In this document: positions 1 through 7,770 of the stretch, in pieces
Numbering within the stretch: the stretch's first letter is position 1
Layout: the number at the start of each line of letters is the position of its first letter
NCBI RefSeq assembly: GCF_900113905.1
Contig: NZ_FORC01000001.1
Span: 742,060-806,059, forward strand
Source: Phytopseudomonas argentinensis
GTDB taxonomy: Bacteria; Pseudomonadota; Gammaproteobacteria; Pseudomonadales; Pseudomonadaceae
Direction of reading: 5' to 3'
DNA: 64,000 bases
Made by a program: the position numbers and the translations under genes
The notes under the pieces: model-generated
The model's input: only the letters and a program-made list of their open reading frames with translations
Database searches by the model: none
Told to the model about the DNA's origin: nothing

Positions 1-256
1 GAGCAAGCCCAAGCTGCTACTGCTCGACGAGCCGTCGCTGGGCCTGGCACCGATCATCATCCAGCAGATCTTCGACATCATCGAACAGCTGCGCAAGGAC
101 GGGGTGACCGTGTTCCTGGTCGAGCAGAACGCCAACCAGGCGCTCAAGCTGGCCGACCGCGGTTATGTGCTGGAGAACGGGCGGATCGTCATGCAGGGTA
201 GCGGCCATGATCTGCTCAATGATCCGAAGGTGCGCGACGCCTACCTGGGCGGTTAG
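1..256 (+). CDS. livF: Branched-chain amino-acid ABC transporter ATPase (LivF/BraG), 3' end only
   Basis: Only the last 84 codons are in the window, ending at a TAG at 254-256. They hold the Walker B segment LLLLDEPSLGLAP, then the H-loop-side segment VFLVEQNANQALKLADRGYVL, and the usual LivF ending DPKVRDAYLGG. In this family the protein is a cytoplasmic ATPase that pairs with LivG to power high-affinity uptake of leucine, isoleucine and valine. In Pseudomonas the homologue is called BraG and is the last gene of its operon, which fits the absence of another transporter gene downstream. A urea-transporter paralogue (UrtE) is possible but less likely given the C-terminus. The N-terminal part, including Walker A, lies outside the window. 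Confidence 0.85.
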   Translation, partial: SKPKLLLLDEPSLGLAPIIIQQIFDIIEQLRKDGVTVFLVEQNANQALKLADRGYVLENGRIVMQGSGHDLLNDPKVRDAYLGG

Positions 257-335
257 AAAACCACCGCGGGTTTGGCTCCATGCGTCGTCCCATCTTCTGC
301 ATCCATGCAGTCGCGCGTGGCCATCGCAACCTTGC

Positions 336-390
336 AAGCAGGCTAAGAATGCCCATGTACGGCTCGTACACTCGGTTTTTTAGCCTGCTT
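336..390 (+). other. Long hairpin with nested inner stem downstream of livF
   Basis: AAGCAGGCTA (336-345) is exactly complementary to TAGCCTGCTT (381-390). The pairing extends inward through A/T pairs and one G-T pair to about 349/377. Inside the loop TGTAC (356-360) pairs with GTACA (366-370). A run of six T precedes the 3' arm rather than following it, so this is not a canonical rho-independent terminator. It may end livF transcription, encode a small structured RNA, or be a dispersed repeat. The remainder of 257-530 shows nothing I can assign. Confidence 0.45.
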
Positions 391-530
391 CTGCCGGCCC
401 ACCATCGGTGTTGCGCCGGCTGACTCGCCCGGGGTTTTCGTACCGCTACGGCAACAGGTCGGATTTACCCTGAACGATGCCCGCCGCGCTCCAGTCCCAA
501 TACTGAACGGACAAATACAGGAGTCGCACC

Positions 531-617
531 ATGCTGAAGTTTCTCGGCAGTACCATCGGCATCATCTTCCTGATCGGCCTGCTGGTCGTGATCGGTATCT
601 TCTCGCTGATCTTCTGA
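531..617 (+). CDS. 28-residue single-pass membrane peptide
   Basis: A short reading frame runs from ATG at 531 to TGA at 615-617. AGGAG ends about 7 bases before the start, which is a strong ribosome-binding site. The product begins MLKFLGSTIG and continues with an almost uninterrupted stretch of Ile, Leu, Val, Phe and Gly to its end, enough for one membrane span. A compact terminator hairpin follows 15 bases after the stop, so the gene looks like a complete single-gene transcription unit. I do not know its function. Small hydrophobic peptides of this kind occur widely in pseudomonads and are often missed by gene callers because of their size. Confidence 0.7.
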   Translation: MLKFLGSTIGIIFLIGLLVVIGIFSLIF

Positions 618-631
618 TCACCCTCACCCGC

Positions 632-658
632 AAGCCGGACGTCCAGTCCGGCTTTTTT
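632..658 (+). terminator. Rho-independent terminator of the 28-residue peptide gene
   Basis: AAGCCGGAC (632-640), a 5-base loop, then GTCCGGCTT (646-654), followed by TTTT up to 658. The stem is a perfect 9 bp and is GC-rich with a U-tract, so it is a textbook terminator. Confidence 0.85.
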
Positions 659-724
659 CATGCGGCGCGCATCACCGGGCTCACGGCGTTACAATGGGCA
701 TCACTTCGCTGAAGACGCCCTGCC

Positions 725-1435
725 ATGACCGAACCCCTGCGCCTCTCCAAACGCCTGATCGAACTGACCGGCTGCTCACGCCGCGAGGCCGAGCTGTATA
801 TCGAAGGCGGCTGGGTGACGGTCAATGGCGAGGTGGTGGACGAGGCGCAGCGCAAGGTCACCGACGAAACCGTCGCCCTGCTTCCGGATGCCGTTGCCGA
901 GCCGCTGCTGCCGGTTACCCTGCTGCTGCACATCCCCAGCGGGCGCTTTCCCGAACGCGCCGCCGAAGAGATCGGCCCGCATAGCCGCTGGGCGGACGAC
1001 CGCGCCGAGCAGCGAACCCTGAAGGGCCACTTTGCTCGTCTGACGTCCTGCGCGCCCCTGCAGGCAGGCGCCGATGGCCTGCACGTACTGACCCAGGACT
1101 GGCGTACCGAGCGCAAGCTGCGCGAAGACCTGGCCAAGCTCGAACAGGAATATGTGGTGGAGGTGAGCGGCGAGCTGTCCGAGCGCGACCTCAAGCGCCT
1201 CAACCATGGCCTGGTGTTCAACGGTACTGCGCTGGCGCCCTGCAAGGTGAGTTGGCAGAACGAGACTCGCCTGCGCTTCGCCCTCAAGAACCCGTTGCCC
1301 GGCCAGCTGGTTTTCATGTGCAACAGCGTCGGCCTCAAGGTGCTCGGCCTCAAGCGTATCCGCATCGGCGGCGTGCCCATGGGCAAGGTACCGCCGGGCC
1401 AATGGCGTTACCTGGGGGCCAAGGAACGCTTCTAG
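725..1435 (+). CDS. RsuA/RluF-like RNA pseudouridine synthase paralogue with degenerate active site
   Basis: A 236-residue protein. Residues about 5-50 form an S4 RNA-binding domain (SKRLIELTGCSRREAELYI, then GGWVTVNGEVV). The rest aligns with the RsuA/RluB/RluE/RluF pseudouridine synthase fold, which isomerises uridines in rRNA or tRNA. The family's active-site motif RLDxxTxGL appears here as PLQAGADGL (residues 111-119), so Gln113 sits where the catalytic Asp should be. The NKPxG loop has become HIPSG, and the GRYHQVKRM segment has become PGQLVFM. The S4 domain, the Tyr of the EYVVEV strand and the IGGV segment are kept. My inference is an RNA-binding protein that no longer isomerises uridine. 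It lies 66 bp after the preceding terminator and has no clear Shine-Dalgarno sequence. Confidence 0.75.
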   Translation: MTEPLRLSKRLIELTGCSRREAELYIEGGWVTVNGEVVDEAQRKVTDETVALLPDAVAEPLLPVTLLLHIPSGRFPERAAEEIGPHSRWADDRAEQRTLKGHFARLTSCAPLQAGADGLHVLTQDWRTERKLREDLAKLEQEYVVEVSGELSERDLKRLNHGLVFNGTALAPCKVSWQNETRLRFALKNPLPGQLVFMCNSVGLKVLGLKRIRIGGVPMGKVPPGQWRYLGAKERF

Positions 1436-1522
1436 GACGCTGTCGTCCGGCGTGCTCGAACGCCCCACTCCTCTTTTCATTTCGACCACGCCCACTGGCG
1501 TGGCCTGCAGTCAGGAACTCCC

Positions 1523-1984
1523 ATGATCAATAACGATGTGCTGCGCAGCCTGCGCTACATGCTCGACATCAGCGACGAACAGCTGGCCGAAATCGTCCAG
1601 CTGGGCGGTCAGTCGGTCACCGAGCAGGAAATCGCCGCCGTGCTGAAAAAGGACGACGAGCCCGGCTACCAGCCGTGCAGCGACGAGCTGCTGGCCCATG
1701 CGCTCGACGGGCTGGTGTACTTCAAACGTGGCAAGGATGAAAGCCGCCCGGCTCCGGCGCTGGAGCTGCCGGTCAGCAACAACCAGGTACTGAAGAAGCT
1801 GCGCGTGGCCTTCGAGCTGAAGGAAGACGACGTGCACGCCATCATGCGCAGTGTCGATTTCGTGGTGTCGAAGCCGGAAATGAGCGCGCTGTTTCGCAAG
1901 GCTGGCACCAGCAACTATCGCGCCTGCGGCGACCAGTTCCTGCGCAATTTCCTCAAGGGCCTGACCCAGCGCCTGCGTGACTGA
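1523..1984 (+). CDS. YehS-like DUF1456 protein
   Basis: A 153-residue protein made of two homologous halves: about residues 2-68 (NNDVLRSLRYMLDISDEQLAEI...) and 84-150 (NNQVLKKLRVAFELKEDDVHAI...). Each half begins with an N-N-x-V-L-R/K-x-L-R pattern and contains a conserved C-x-x-x-x-L segment. This two-repeat architecture and the length match the DUF1456/YehS family, a small cytoplasmic helical protein of unknown function. The stop lies 7 bases before the preferred trmO start, so the two are probably co-transcribed. No ligand or catalytic motif is visible. Confidence 0.8.
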   Translation: MINNDVLRSLRYMLDISDEQLAEIVQLGGQSVTEQEIAAVLKKDDEPGYQPCSDELLAHALDGLVYFKRGKDESRPAPALELPVSNNQVLKKLRVAFELKEDDVHAIMRSVDFVVSKPEMSALFRKAGTSNYRACGDQFLRNFLKGLTQRLRD

Positions 1985-1991
1985 ATACACC

Positions 1992-2684
1992 ATGAATCAT
2001 CAGGTTTCGCCCATCGGTTACCTGCGCTCCTGCTTCAAGGAGAAGTTCGCCATCCCCCGCCAGCCGCAGCTGGCGCCCGCCGCGCGCGGCGTGCTGGAGC
2101 TCTGTGCGCCGTTCGACAACGGCGACGCGGTGCAGGGCCTGGAGCAGGTCAGCCATGTATGGCTGCTGTTTCTGTTTCACCAGGCGCTGGAAGACACGCC
2201 GCGCCTCAAGGTGCGCCCACCCCGGTTAGGCGGCAACCGTGCCATCGGCGTGTTCGCCACCCGGGCGACCCATCGCCCCAACGGCATAGGCCAATCGGTA
2301 GTCAAGCTGGACAAGGTCGACAAGGATCGCCTGTGGCTGTCCGGCATCGATCTGCTAGACGGCACCCCGGTGCTCGACGTCAAACCCTACGTGCCCTACG
2401 CCGACAACGTGCCCGATGCTCTCAATCACATCGCGGCCGATGCACCGCCGCAAATCGATGTGCTCTGGCAGGAAAGCGCACTGGATAGCGCCCGTCGCCA
2501 CGCCCTGCGCCTGGGCGAGCCACTGGTGGAGCTGATCGAGCAATGCCTGGCCCAGGATCCGCGCCCGGCCTATCAGCAGCCCACGCCCGAGCGCCGTTAC
2601 GGCGCGCGGCTGTGGGATGTGGATGTGCAGTGGCACTACCCGCAACCTGGCTGCATCCAGGTGCTGGATATCACCCTGCCCTGA
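1992..2684 (+). CDS. trmO: tRNA (N6-threonylcarbamoyladenosine37-N6)-methyltransferase TrmO
   Basis: A 230-residue homologue of E. coli TrmO (TsaA/YaeB), which N6-methylates t6A37 in tRNAs reading ACY codons using S-adenosylmethionine. Recognisable blocks are KEKFAIPRQPQLAP near the N-terminus, GLEQVSHVWLLFLFHQ, VRPPRLGGNRAIGVFATRATHRPNGIGQS (the beta-barrel substrate site), LDGTPVLDVKPYVPYAD and the C-terminal LAQDPRPAY. I chose ATG at 1992 because the product then begins NHQVSPIGYLRS, like family members. An upstream in-frame ATG at 1977 would overlap the yehS-like gene by 8 bases and add five residues with no family counterpart. Confidence 0.92.
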   Translation: MNHQVSPIGYLRSCFKEKFAIPRQPQLAPAARGVLELCAPFDNGDAVQGLEQVSHVWLLFLFHQALEDTPRLKVRPPRLGGNRAIGVFATRATHRPNGIGQSVVKLDKVDKDRLWLSGIDLLDGTPVLDVKPYVPYADNVPDALNHIAADAPPQIDVLWQESALDSARRHALRLGEPLVELIEQCLAQDPRPAYQQPTPERRYGARLWDVDVQWHYPQPGCIQVLDITLP

Positions 2685-2746
2685 CGGCGTGCAGGGGACA
2701 TCTGCTTGGCCGACGGTTCAAGGCCAGAGCAGACATCCAATGATTC

Positions 2747-2815
2747 GTGGGAGAGGCTTTAGCCTCGAGATCTTTATACCTAGGCAGGCACAATCGGGGC
2801 TAAAGCCCCTCCCAC
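2747..2815. repeat. Inverted pair of REP-type palindromes
   Basis: GTGGGAGAGGCTTTAGCCTC (2747-2766) and its near reverse complement GGGGCTAAAGCCCCTCCCAC (2796-2815) face each other across about 30 bases. Each contains its own GCTTTAGC/GCTAAAGC core. The pair resembles the common Pseudomonas REP motif and forms one REPIN-like unit between the convergent trmO and grxD genes. Apart from this and the grxD terminator, 2685-2937 holds nothing I recognise. Confidence 0.8.
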
Positions 2816-2888
2816 AATAGCAGCAGCTGCGATGCCCGCTTCCGCCACATTCCTGCCTCGATGCAAGCACATCCCTTTCCTGCAGACG

Positions 2889-2921
2889 AAAAAAATCCGC
2901 AGCCATCGCTGGCTGCGGATT
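2889..2921 (-). terminator. Rho-independent terminator of grxD
   Basis: Read on the minus strand, AATCCGCAGCCA (2921-2910) pairs perfectly with TGGCTGCGGATT (2905-2894) around a 4-base loop and is followed by a run of T (2894-2889). It lies 17 bases beyond the grxD stop. Confidence 0.9.
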
Positions 2922-2937
2922 CGAGACCTTCAGTGGA

Positions 2938-3264
2938 TCAGGCGCCGGCTTTCTGCACGGCATCCTTGATCAGGGTCTGCAGCTCACCCTTTTCGTACAT
3001 TTCCAGCAGGATGTCGCTGCCCCCAACCAGCTCACCGGCTACCCACAGCTGCGGGAAAGTCGGCCAGTTGGCGTATTTGGGCAGGTTGGCACGAATTTCC
3101 GGGTTCTGCAGGATGTCGACGTAGGCGAACTTCTCGCCGCAGCCCATCAGCGCCTGGGAAGCACGGGCGGAGAAACCGCACTGCGGCGCATTCGGCGAGC
3201 CTTTCATGTACAGCAGAACGGTGTTGTTGGCGATCTGCTCTTTGATGGTTTCGATGATATCCAT
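2938..3264 (-). CDS. grxD: Monothiol glutaredoxin Grx4/GrxD
   Basis: A 108-residue CGFS-type monothiol glutaredoxin that binds and delivers 2Fe-2S clusters in the cytoplasm with glutathione and BolA-type partners. The active site is in KGSPNAPQCGFSARA at about residues 21-35. The glutathione-binding TVP-like loop appears as WPTFPQLW, followed by GGSDILLEMYEKGEL. The start is ATG at 3264, with AGGTG a few bases upstream. Extending to 3339 would add 25 residues with no family match. The gene is monocistronic between its own terminator and an upstream gap of about 107 bp. Confidence 0.95.
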   Translation of the reverse strand: MDIIETIKEQIANNTVLLYMKGSPNAPQCGFSARASQALMGCGEKFAYVDILQNPEIRANLPKYANWPTFPQLWVAGELVGGSDILLEMYEKGELQTLIKDAVQKAGA

Positions 3265-3371
3265 TAGGCACCTCAGAACTGGACTATCCGACTCGTGGGT
3301 CGATACGGTGGGCGCATTGTAACCAAAAGCCGAGCGCAATGCTCAGCCATGCTGCACGCGCACCTCGGCCG

Positions 3372-5480
3372 TCAGGCCGCGACCACCTCCACGGGAACAC
3401 CATTGAGCGCGGCGTTGCCCGACAGCGCGTCGAGCAGCCGTTCGTCCGTGAGGTCGTTGGCGCTCGCCCCGGGTGTCGCCCGGGCAATGCTCATCTGCAC
3501 ACCGGGCCGGCCATGACCCCAGCCGTGGGGCAGGCTGACCACCCCGGGCATCATCTCGGCACTGCCGAGCACTTCGACCTCCAGCTCGCCCACCCGCGAA
3601 CGCACGCTGACCCGCTGGCCATCGCTGAGCCCGCGCTGCGCCAGGTCCAGCGGATGCATCAGCAACTGATGGCGCGGCTTGCCCTTCACCAGCCGGTGAT
3701 AGTTGTGCATCCAGGAATTGTTGCTGCGCACATGGCGGCGGCCGATCAGCAGCAGCTGGCCCTCGAGCAACGTAGGCTGCGCCGCGAAACGCTGCAGGTC
3801 CTCCAGCAACAAGGCCGGCGCAGCCTGCACCTGGCCATCCGCGGTTTTCAGGCGCGCCGCCAGGTTCGGCTTCAGCGGGCCGATATCCAGACCGTGGGGG
3901 TGATCCTGCAAGGTCTGCAAACTCAGTTTGAGCGGCGAACGGTCGCCATAGGGCCCCATCCGCAACCCCATGTCGATCATCTGCGCCGGCGGCTGGGTCG
4001 GCTTCAGCGTGGCGCCGCTGTGCGCCGCAAAGGCCTGCGCCAGACCGACGAAAATCTCCCAGTCGTCCAGCGCGCCTGCGGGCTTGGGCAGCACCGCCTG
4101 ATTGAAGCGGGTGACATTGCGCACTGCGAACAGGTTGAAGGTGGTGTCGTAGTGGTCATGCTCCAGCGGCGCAGTGGACGGCAGGATCAGATCGGCATGG
4201 CGGGTGCTTTCGTTGATGTACAGATCCACGCTAAGCATGAAGTCCAGGTTCTCGAGCCCGCGTTCCAGCTGACGGCCATTGGGCGTGGACAGCACGGGAT
4301 TGCCAGCCACGGTGATCAGCGCCCGCACCTGGCCGTCGCCCGGGGTGAGCATCTCCTCGGCCAGGGCGCTGACCGGCAGCTCGCCACCGTACTCCGGCAG
4401 GCCGGACACGCGGCTCTGCCAGCGGTTGAAGTGCCCCCCGGAGGTGGCGCCGACCAGATCGACCGCAGGCTCGGTGCACAGAGCCCCGCCCTCGCGATCC
4501 AGATTGCCGGTGACCAGGTTGATCACCTGCACCAGCCATTGGCACAGGGTGCCGAATACCTGGGTCGATACGCCCATGCGGCCATAGCAGACGGCGCGCT
4601 CGGCCGCGGCGAAATCGCGGGCCAATTGGCGGATCGTTTCGGCCGCAACGCCGCACTGCGCGGCCATACGCTCTGCGCTGAACGCTGCAACCGCATTGCG
4701 CAAGTCATCCAGCCCGAAGATTGGTAGATGGCTTTCGCGCCCCAGGCCCTCCTCGAATATCGTGTTGAGCATGCCCAGCAGCAGGGCGGCGTCCTGTCCT
4801 GGGCGAATGAACAGGTGCTGGTCGGCGATGGCTGCGGTTTCGGTATGCCGCGGGTCGATCACCACCAGCTTGCCGCCGCGGGCCTGAATGGCCTTGAGGC
4901 GTTTTTCCACGTCCGGCACGGTCATCAGACTGCCGTTGGAGGCCAGCGGGTTGCCACCGAGGATCAGCATGAAGTCGGTGTGATCGACATCCGGGATCGG
5001 GATCAGAAAACCGTGGTCGTACATCAGGTGGCACGTCAGGTGATGGGGCAACTGATCGACCGAGGTCGCGGAGTAGCGGTTGCGGGTTTTGAGCAGGCCG
5101 AGAAAGTAGTTGCTGTGGGTCATCAGCCCATAGTTGTGCACGCTGGGATTACCCTGATAGACCGCCACCGCATTCTGCCCGTGGTCCGCCTGCACGGTGG
5201 CCAGGCGACTGGCCGCGAATTCGAAAGCCTCCTGCCAACTGACCGCTTCCCAGTTGTCGCCGGTACGGCGCATGGGCTGGCGCAGGCGATCCGGGTCATT
5301 CTGGATGTCCTGCAGGGCAACCGCCTTGGGGCAGATATGGCCACGGCTGAACGGATCGTCGCGATCGCCCTTGATGGAGCGCACCTGCGGCTGCCCATCG
5401 GCAGCCTGCTCGACTTCCAGGGTCAACCCGCAGATGGCTTCGCACAGGTGGCAGGCACGGTGGTGGAGGGTCGTGGTCAT
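3372..5480 (-). CDS. Stand-alone molybdopterin (bis-MGD) oxidoreductase
   Basis: A 702-residue member of the formate dehydrogenase/nitrate reductase/DMSO reductase superfamily. The N-terminus carries the 4Fe-4S motif Cys10-x2-Cys13-x3-Cys17 with Cys50 in GHICPKA. It is followed by molybdopterin-binding segments such as LILGGNPLASNGSLM and VVIDPRHTETAAIAD, and a C-terminal MopB domain containing SLPHGWGHGRPGV. There is no Tat signal peptide, so a cytoplasmic location is likely. No small electron-transfer or membrane subunit is adjacent. The equivalent of the Sec/Cys region reads SVDQLPHH, so the molybdenum ligand is unclear and it should not simply be called formate dehydrogenase. The gene is divergent from argF. 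Substrate unknown. Confidence 0.85.
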   Translation of the reverse strand: MTTTLHHRACHLCEAICGLTLEVEQAADGQPQVRSIKGDRDDPFSRGHICPKAVALQDIQNDPDRLRQPMRRTGDNWEAVSWQEAFEFAASRLATVQADHGQNAVAVYQGNPSVHNYGLMTHSNYFLGLLKTRNRYSATSVDQLPHHLTCHLMYDHGFLIPIPDVDHTDFMLILGGNPLASNGSLMTVPDVEKRLKAIQARGGKLVVIDPRHTETAAIADQHLFIRPGQDAALLLGMLNTIFEEGLGRESHLPIFGLDDLRNAVAAFSAERMAAQCGVAAETIRQLARDFAAAERAVCYGRMGVSTQVFGTLCQWLVQVINLVTGNLDREGGALCTEPAVDLVGATSGGHFNRWQSRVSGLPEYGGELPVSALAEEMLTPGDGQVRALITVAGNPVLSTPNGRQLERGLENLDFMLSVDLYINESTRHADLILPSTAPLEHDHYDTTFNLFAVRNVTRFNQAVLPKPAGALDDWEIFVGLAQAFAAHSGATLKPTQPPAQMIDMGLRMGPYGDRSPLKLSLQTLQDHPHGLDIGPLKPNLAARLKTADGQVQAAPALLLEDLQRFAAQPTLLEGQLLLIGRRHVRSNNSWMHNYHRLVKGKPRHQLLMHPLDLAQRGLSDGQRVSVRSRVGELEVEVLGSAEMMPGVVSLPHGWGHGRPGVQMSIARATPGASANDLTDERLLDALSGNAALNGVPVEVVAA

Positions 5481-5634
5481 GGCCAGCCTCGCTTTATTGT
5501 CGAAGCACCATCATGGCCGCCTGCTGCGCTTCATACCAGCGGCTTCAGCGCCGTGAATCGCGGGTCATCAGGGCCATGCATCCGGCCGGTGCGCAGGCCG
5601 GAAAAGCCCGTCACATCTGGCAATCCGGGCAAAT

Positions 5635-5741
5635 TTGCGCCTAGGCGTCATTTACTTATAAGATCGGCGGCTTCCCGTTTCGTCGCACTGTGCGGCCCCC
5701 AGCCGCAGGTTCTCTCGTTTTTCTCGAAAAAAGGACCTGCG
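5635..5741 (+). promoter_or_regulatory. Putative argF promoter and structured leader
   Basis: TTGCGC (5635-5640) and TATAAG (5657-5662) are 16 bases apart and could be a sigma-70 promoter. The leader then contains CGCAGGT (5704-5710) complementary to ACCTGCG (5735-5741), with an inner TTTTT/AAAAA stem (5718-5722/5727-5731), ending 26 bases before the argF start. The -35 box is imperfect, and I could not find a convincing ArgR box. The rest of 5481-5634, shared with the divergent oxidoreductase, shows no feature I can name. Confidence 0.4.
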
Positions 5742-5767
5742 CCCTGTATGTCAAAAGGTAGTTAACG

Positions 5768-6688
5768 ATGAGCGCAAGACACTTTCTCTCGCTGAAGGAC
5801 TGCACACCGGACGAACTGGTGGGCCTGATCCGACGCGGCATGGAGCTGAAAGGCTTGCGCAACAGCGGCGTGCTGTTCGAACCCCTGCGCAATCGCGTAC
5901 TGGGCATGATCTTCGAGAAGGCCTCGACCCGTACGCGCCTGTCCTTCGAAGCCGGCATGATCCAGCTCGGCGGCCAGGCCATCTTCCTGTCGCCGCGCGA
6001 CACCCAGCTGGGCCGTGGCGAGCCGATCGCCGACTCGGCCATCGTCATGTCGCGCATGCTCGATGCGATCATGATCCGCACTTTCGCCCACAGCACCCTG
6101 ACCGAGTTCGCCGCTAACTCCCGGGTGCCGGTGATCAACGGCCTGTCGGACGACCTGCACCCCTGCCAGTTGCTGGCCGACATGCAGACCTACCTCGAAC
6201 ACCGTGGCAGCATCGTCGGCAAGACCGCCGCCTGGATCGGTGACGGCAACAACATGTGCAACTCCTATATAGAAGCGGCCATGCAGTTCGATTTCAAATT
6301 GCATGTCGCCTGCCCGGAAGGTTACGAGCCGAGCGCTGCCCTGCTGGCCGAAGCCGGCGAGCGGGTGAAGATCTTCCGTGATCCGCGCGAAGCGGTAGCC
6401 GGTGCCCACCTGGTGACCACCGACGTATGGGCCTCCATGGGCCAGGAAGAGGAAATCGCCGAGCGTCACATGCTGTTTGCCCCCTACCAGGTGAACCGTG
6501 TCCTGCTCGACGCCGCCGACGAAAACGTGTTGTTCCTGCATTGCCTGCCGGCCCACCGTGGCGAGGAAATCAGCATGGACCTGCTCGACGATCCACGCTC
6601 GGCCGCCTGGGACCAGGCGGAGAACCGCCTGCATGCGCAGAAAGCGCTGCTCGAATTCCTGGTCGAACCGGCGTATCACCACGCATGA
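5768..6688 (+). CDS. argF: Ornithine carbamoyltransferase, anabolic
   Basis: A 306-residue enzyme that joins carbamoyl phosphate and ornithine to give citrulline in arginine synthesis. The carbamoyl-phosphate site Ser53-Thr-Arg-Thr-Arg57 is present, as are His131-Pro-Cys-Gln134 and the ornithine-binding His258-Cys-Leu-Pro-Ala262. Length and motifs match the anabolic pseudomonad ArgF rather than the longer catabolic ArcB (about 336 residues). No arcA or arcC is nearby, which supports the biosynthetic role. The ATG of the following ABC ATPase overlaps the argF stop (ATGA at 6685-6688), implying translational coupling. Confidence 0.95.
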   Translation: MSARHFLSLKDCTPDELVGLIRRGMELKGLRNSGVLFEPLRNRVLGMIFEKASTRTRLSFEAGMIQLGGQAIFLSPRDTQLGRGEPIADSAIVMSRMLDAIMIRTFAHSTLTEFAANSRVPVINGLSDDLHPCQLLADMQTYLEHRGSIVGKTAAWIGDGNNMCNSYIEAAMQFDFKLHVACPEGYEPSAALLAEAGERVKIFRDPREAVAGAHLVTTDVWASMGQEEEIAERHMLFAPYQVNRVLLDAADENVLFLHCLPAHRGEEISMDLLDDPRSAAWDQAENRLHAQKALLEFLVEPAYHHA

Positions 6689-7770
6689 GCCAGCCGATGC
6701 TGTTGAGCCTGCGCAACCTGGGTTGCGGCTACGGTGACCAGCGCATCGTGCAGCAATTGAACCTGCACCTCAATGCGGGGGAAATCGGTTGCCTGCTCGG
6801 CCCTTCCGGCTGCGGCAAGACCACCACCCTGCGCGCCATTGCCGGCTTCGAGCCGGTGCTGGAAGGGGAAATCGCCCTGGCCGGCGAGGTGATCTCGCGG
6901 CCCGGTTTCACTCTGGCACCGGAGAAGCGCCGCATCGGCATGGTCTTTCAGGACTATGCCCTGTTCCCGCACCTGAGCGTGGCGCAGAACGTGTCATTTG
7001 GCATTCGCAAGCAGGCCGACTGCGAGCAGGTGACCCGCGAATTACTGGAGCTGGTCAAGCTCGACCACCTGAGCAAACGCCACCCGAACGAACTGTCCGG
7101 CGGCCAGCAGCAGCGCGTTGCCCTGGCCCGCGCCCTGGCCACCAACCCACAGCTGCTGCTGCTCGACGAGCCGTTCTCCAACCTCGATGGCGAATTGCGC
7201 CGGCGCCTCAGCCATGAAGTGCGCGACATTCTCAAGGCCCGTGGCACCAGTGCGATCCTGGTCACCCATGACCAGGAGGAAGCCTTTGCCGTCAGCGACC
7301 AGGTCGGCGTGTTCAAGGCCGGCCACCTGGAGCAGTGGGACACGCCCTTCAATCTCTACCACGAGCCGCAGACGCCTTTCGTCGCCAGCTTCATCGGCCA
7401 GGGCTACTTCATTCGTGGTCAGCTATTGGCCCCCGATGAGGTACAGACCGAACTGGGCGTGATCCGCGGCAACCGCGCCTACGCCTGGCCGGTCGGCAGC
7501 GCCGTGGATGTGCTGCTGCGCCCGGACGATATCGTCCACGACCCGCAAAGTGCGCAAAAGGCCAAGATCGTCGGCAAGAGCTTTCTCGGCGCTGCCACCC
7601 TGTATCGCCTGCAACTGCCTACCGGCAGCCAGCTGGAAGCACTGTTTCCCAGCCACGCCGATCACCAGCCCGGCGAACAGGTGGGCATCCGCATCGCTGC
7701 CGACCACCTGGTGGCCTTCGCCGCCCCGGGAAGCGTGGCAGCGCCCTCCACGCTGGAGCGCGCCGACTAG
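6685..7770 (+). CDS. FbpC/PotA-type ABC transporter ATPase
   Basis: A 361-residue ATP-binding subunit. It carries Walker [12 protein letters not shown]-loop [11 protein letters not shown], the signature [15 protein letters not shown], Walker [13 protein letters not shown] and the switch His in VTHDQEEAF. The C-terminal third (from about residue 240) looks like TOBE-type regulatory domains, typical of Fe3+, polyamine and sulfate importers. No permease or binding protein is contiguous; the periplasmic binding protein at 8644-9429 is on the opposite strand and of another type. The ATG overlaps the argF stop. The stop overlaps the convergent PhzF gene by 4 bases. The same argF-ABC ATPase pairing occurs in P. 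aeruginosa as I recall it. Substrate unknown. Confidence 0.88.
   Translation: MSQPMLLSLRNLGCGYGDQRIVQQLNLHLNAGEIGCLLGPSGCGKTTTLRAIAGFEPVLEGEIALAGEVISRPGFTLAPEKRRIGMVFQDYALFPHLSVAQNVSFGIRKQADCEQVTRELLELVKLDHLSKRHPNELSGGQQQRVALARALATNPQLLLLDEPFSNLDGELRRRLSHEVRDILKARGTSAILVTHDQEEAFAVSDQVGVFKAGHLEQWDTPFNLYHEPQTPFVASFIGQGYFIRGQLLAPDEVQTELGVIRGNRAYAWPVGSAVDVLLRPDDIVHDPQSAQKAKIVGKSFLGAATLYRLQLPTGSQLEALFPSHADHQPGEQVGIRIAADHLVAFAAPGSVAAPSTLERAD

Noticed and set aside
3339..4727. Long plus-strand frame of about 460 codons opposite the molybdoenzyme gene
   Set aside because: Antisense shadow; the minus-strand protein has clear family motifs, this frame has none.
3372..5480. Calling the molybdoenzyme a formate dehydrogenase or nitrate reductase
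   Set aside because: No Sec/Cys at the expected site can be assigned, and no partner subunits are present.
5668..5700. Possible ArgR box upstream of argF (CGTCGC element)
   Set aside because: The downstream part of the Pseudomonas ARG-box pattern (AA at the right spacing) is missing.
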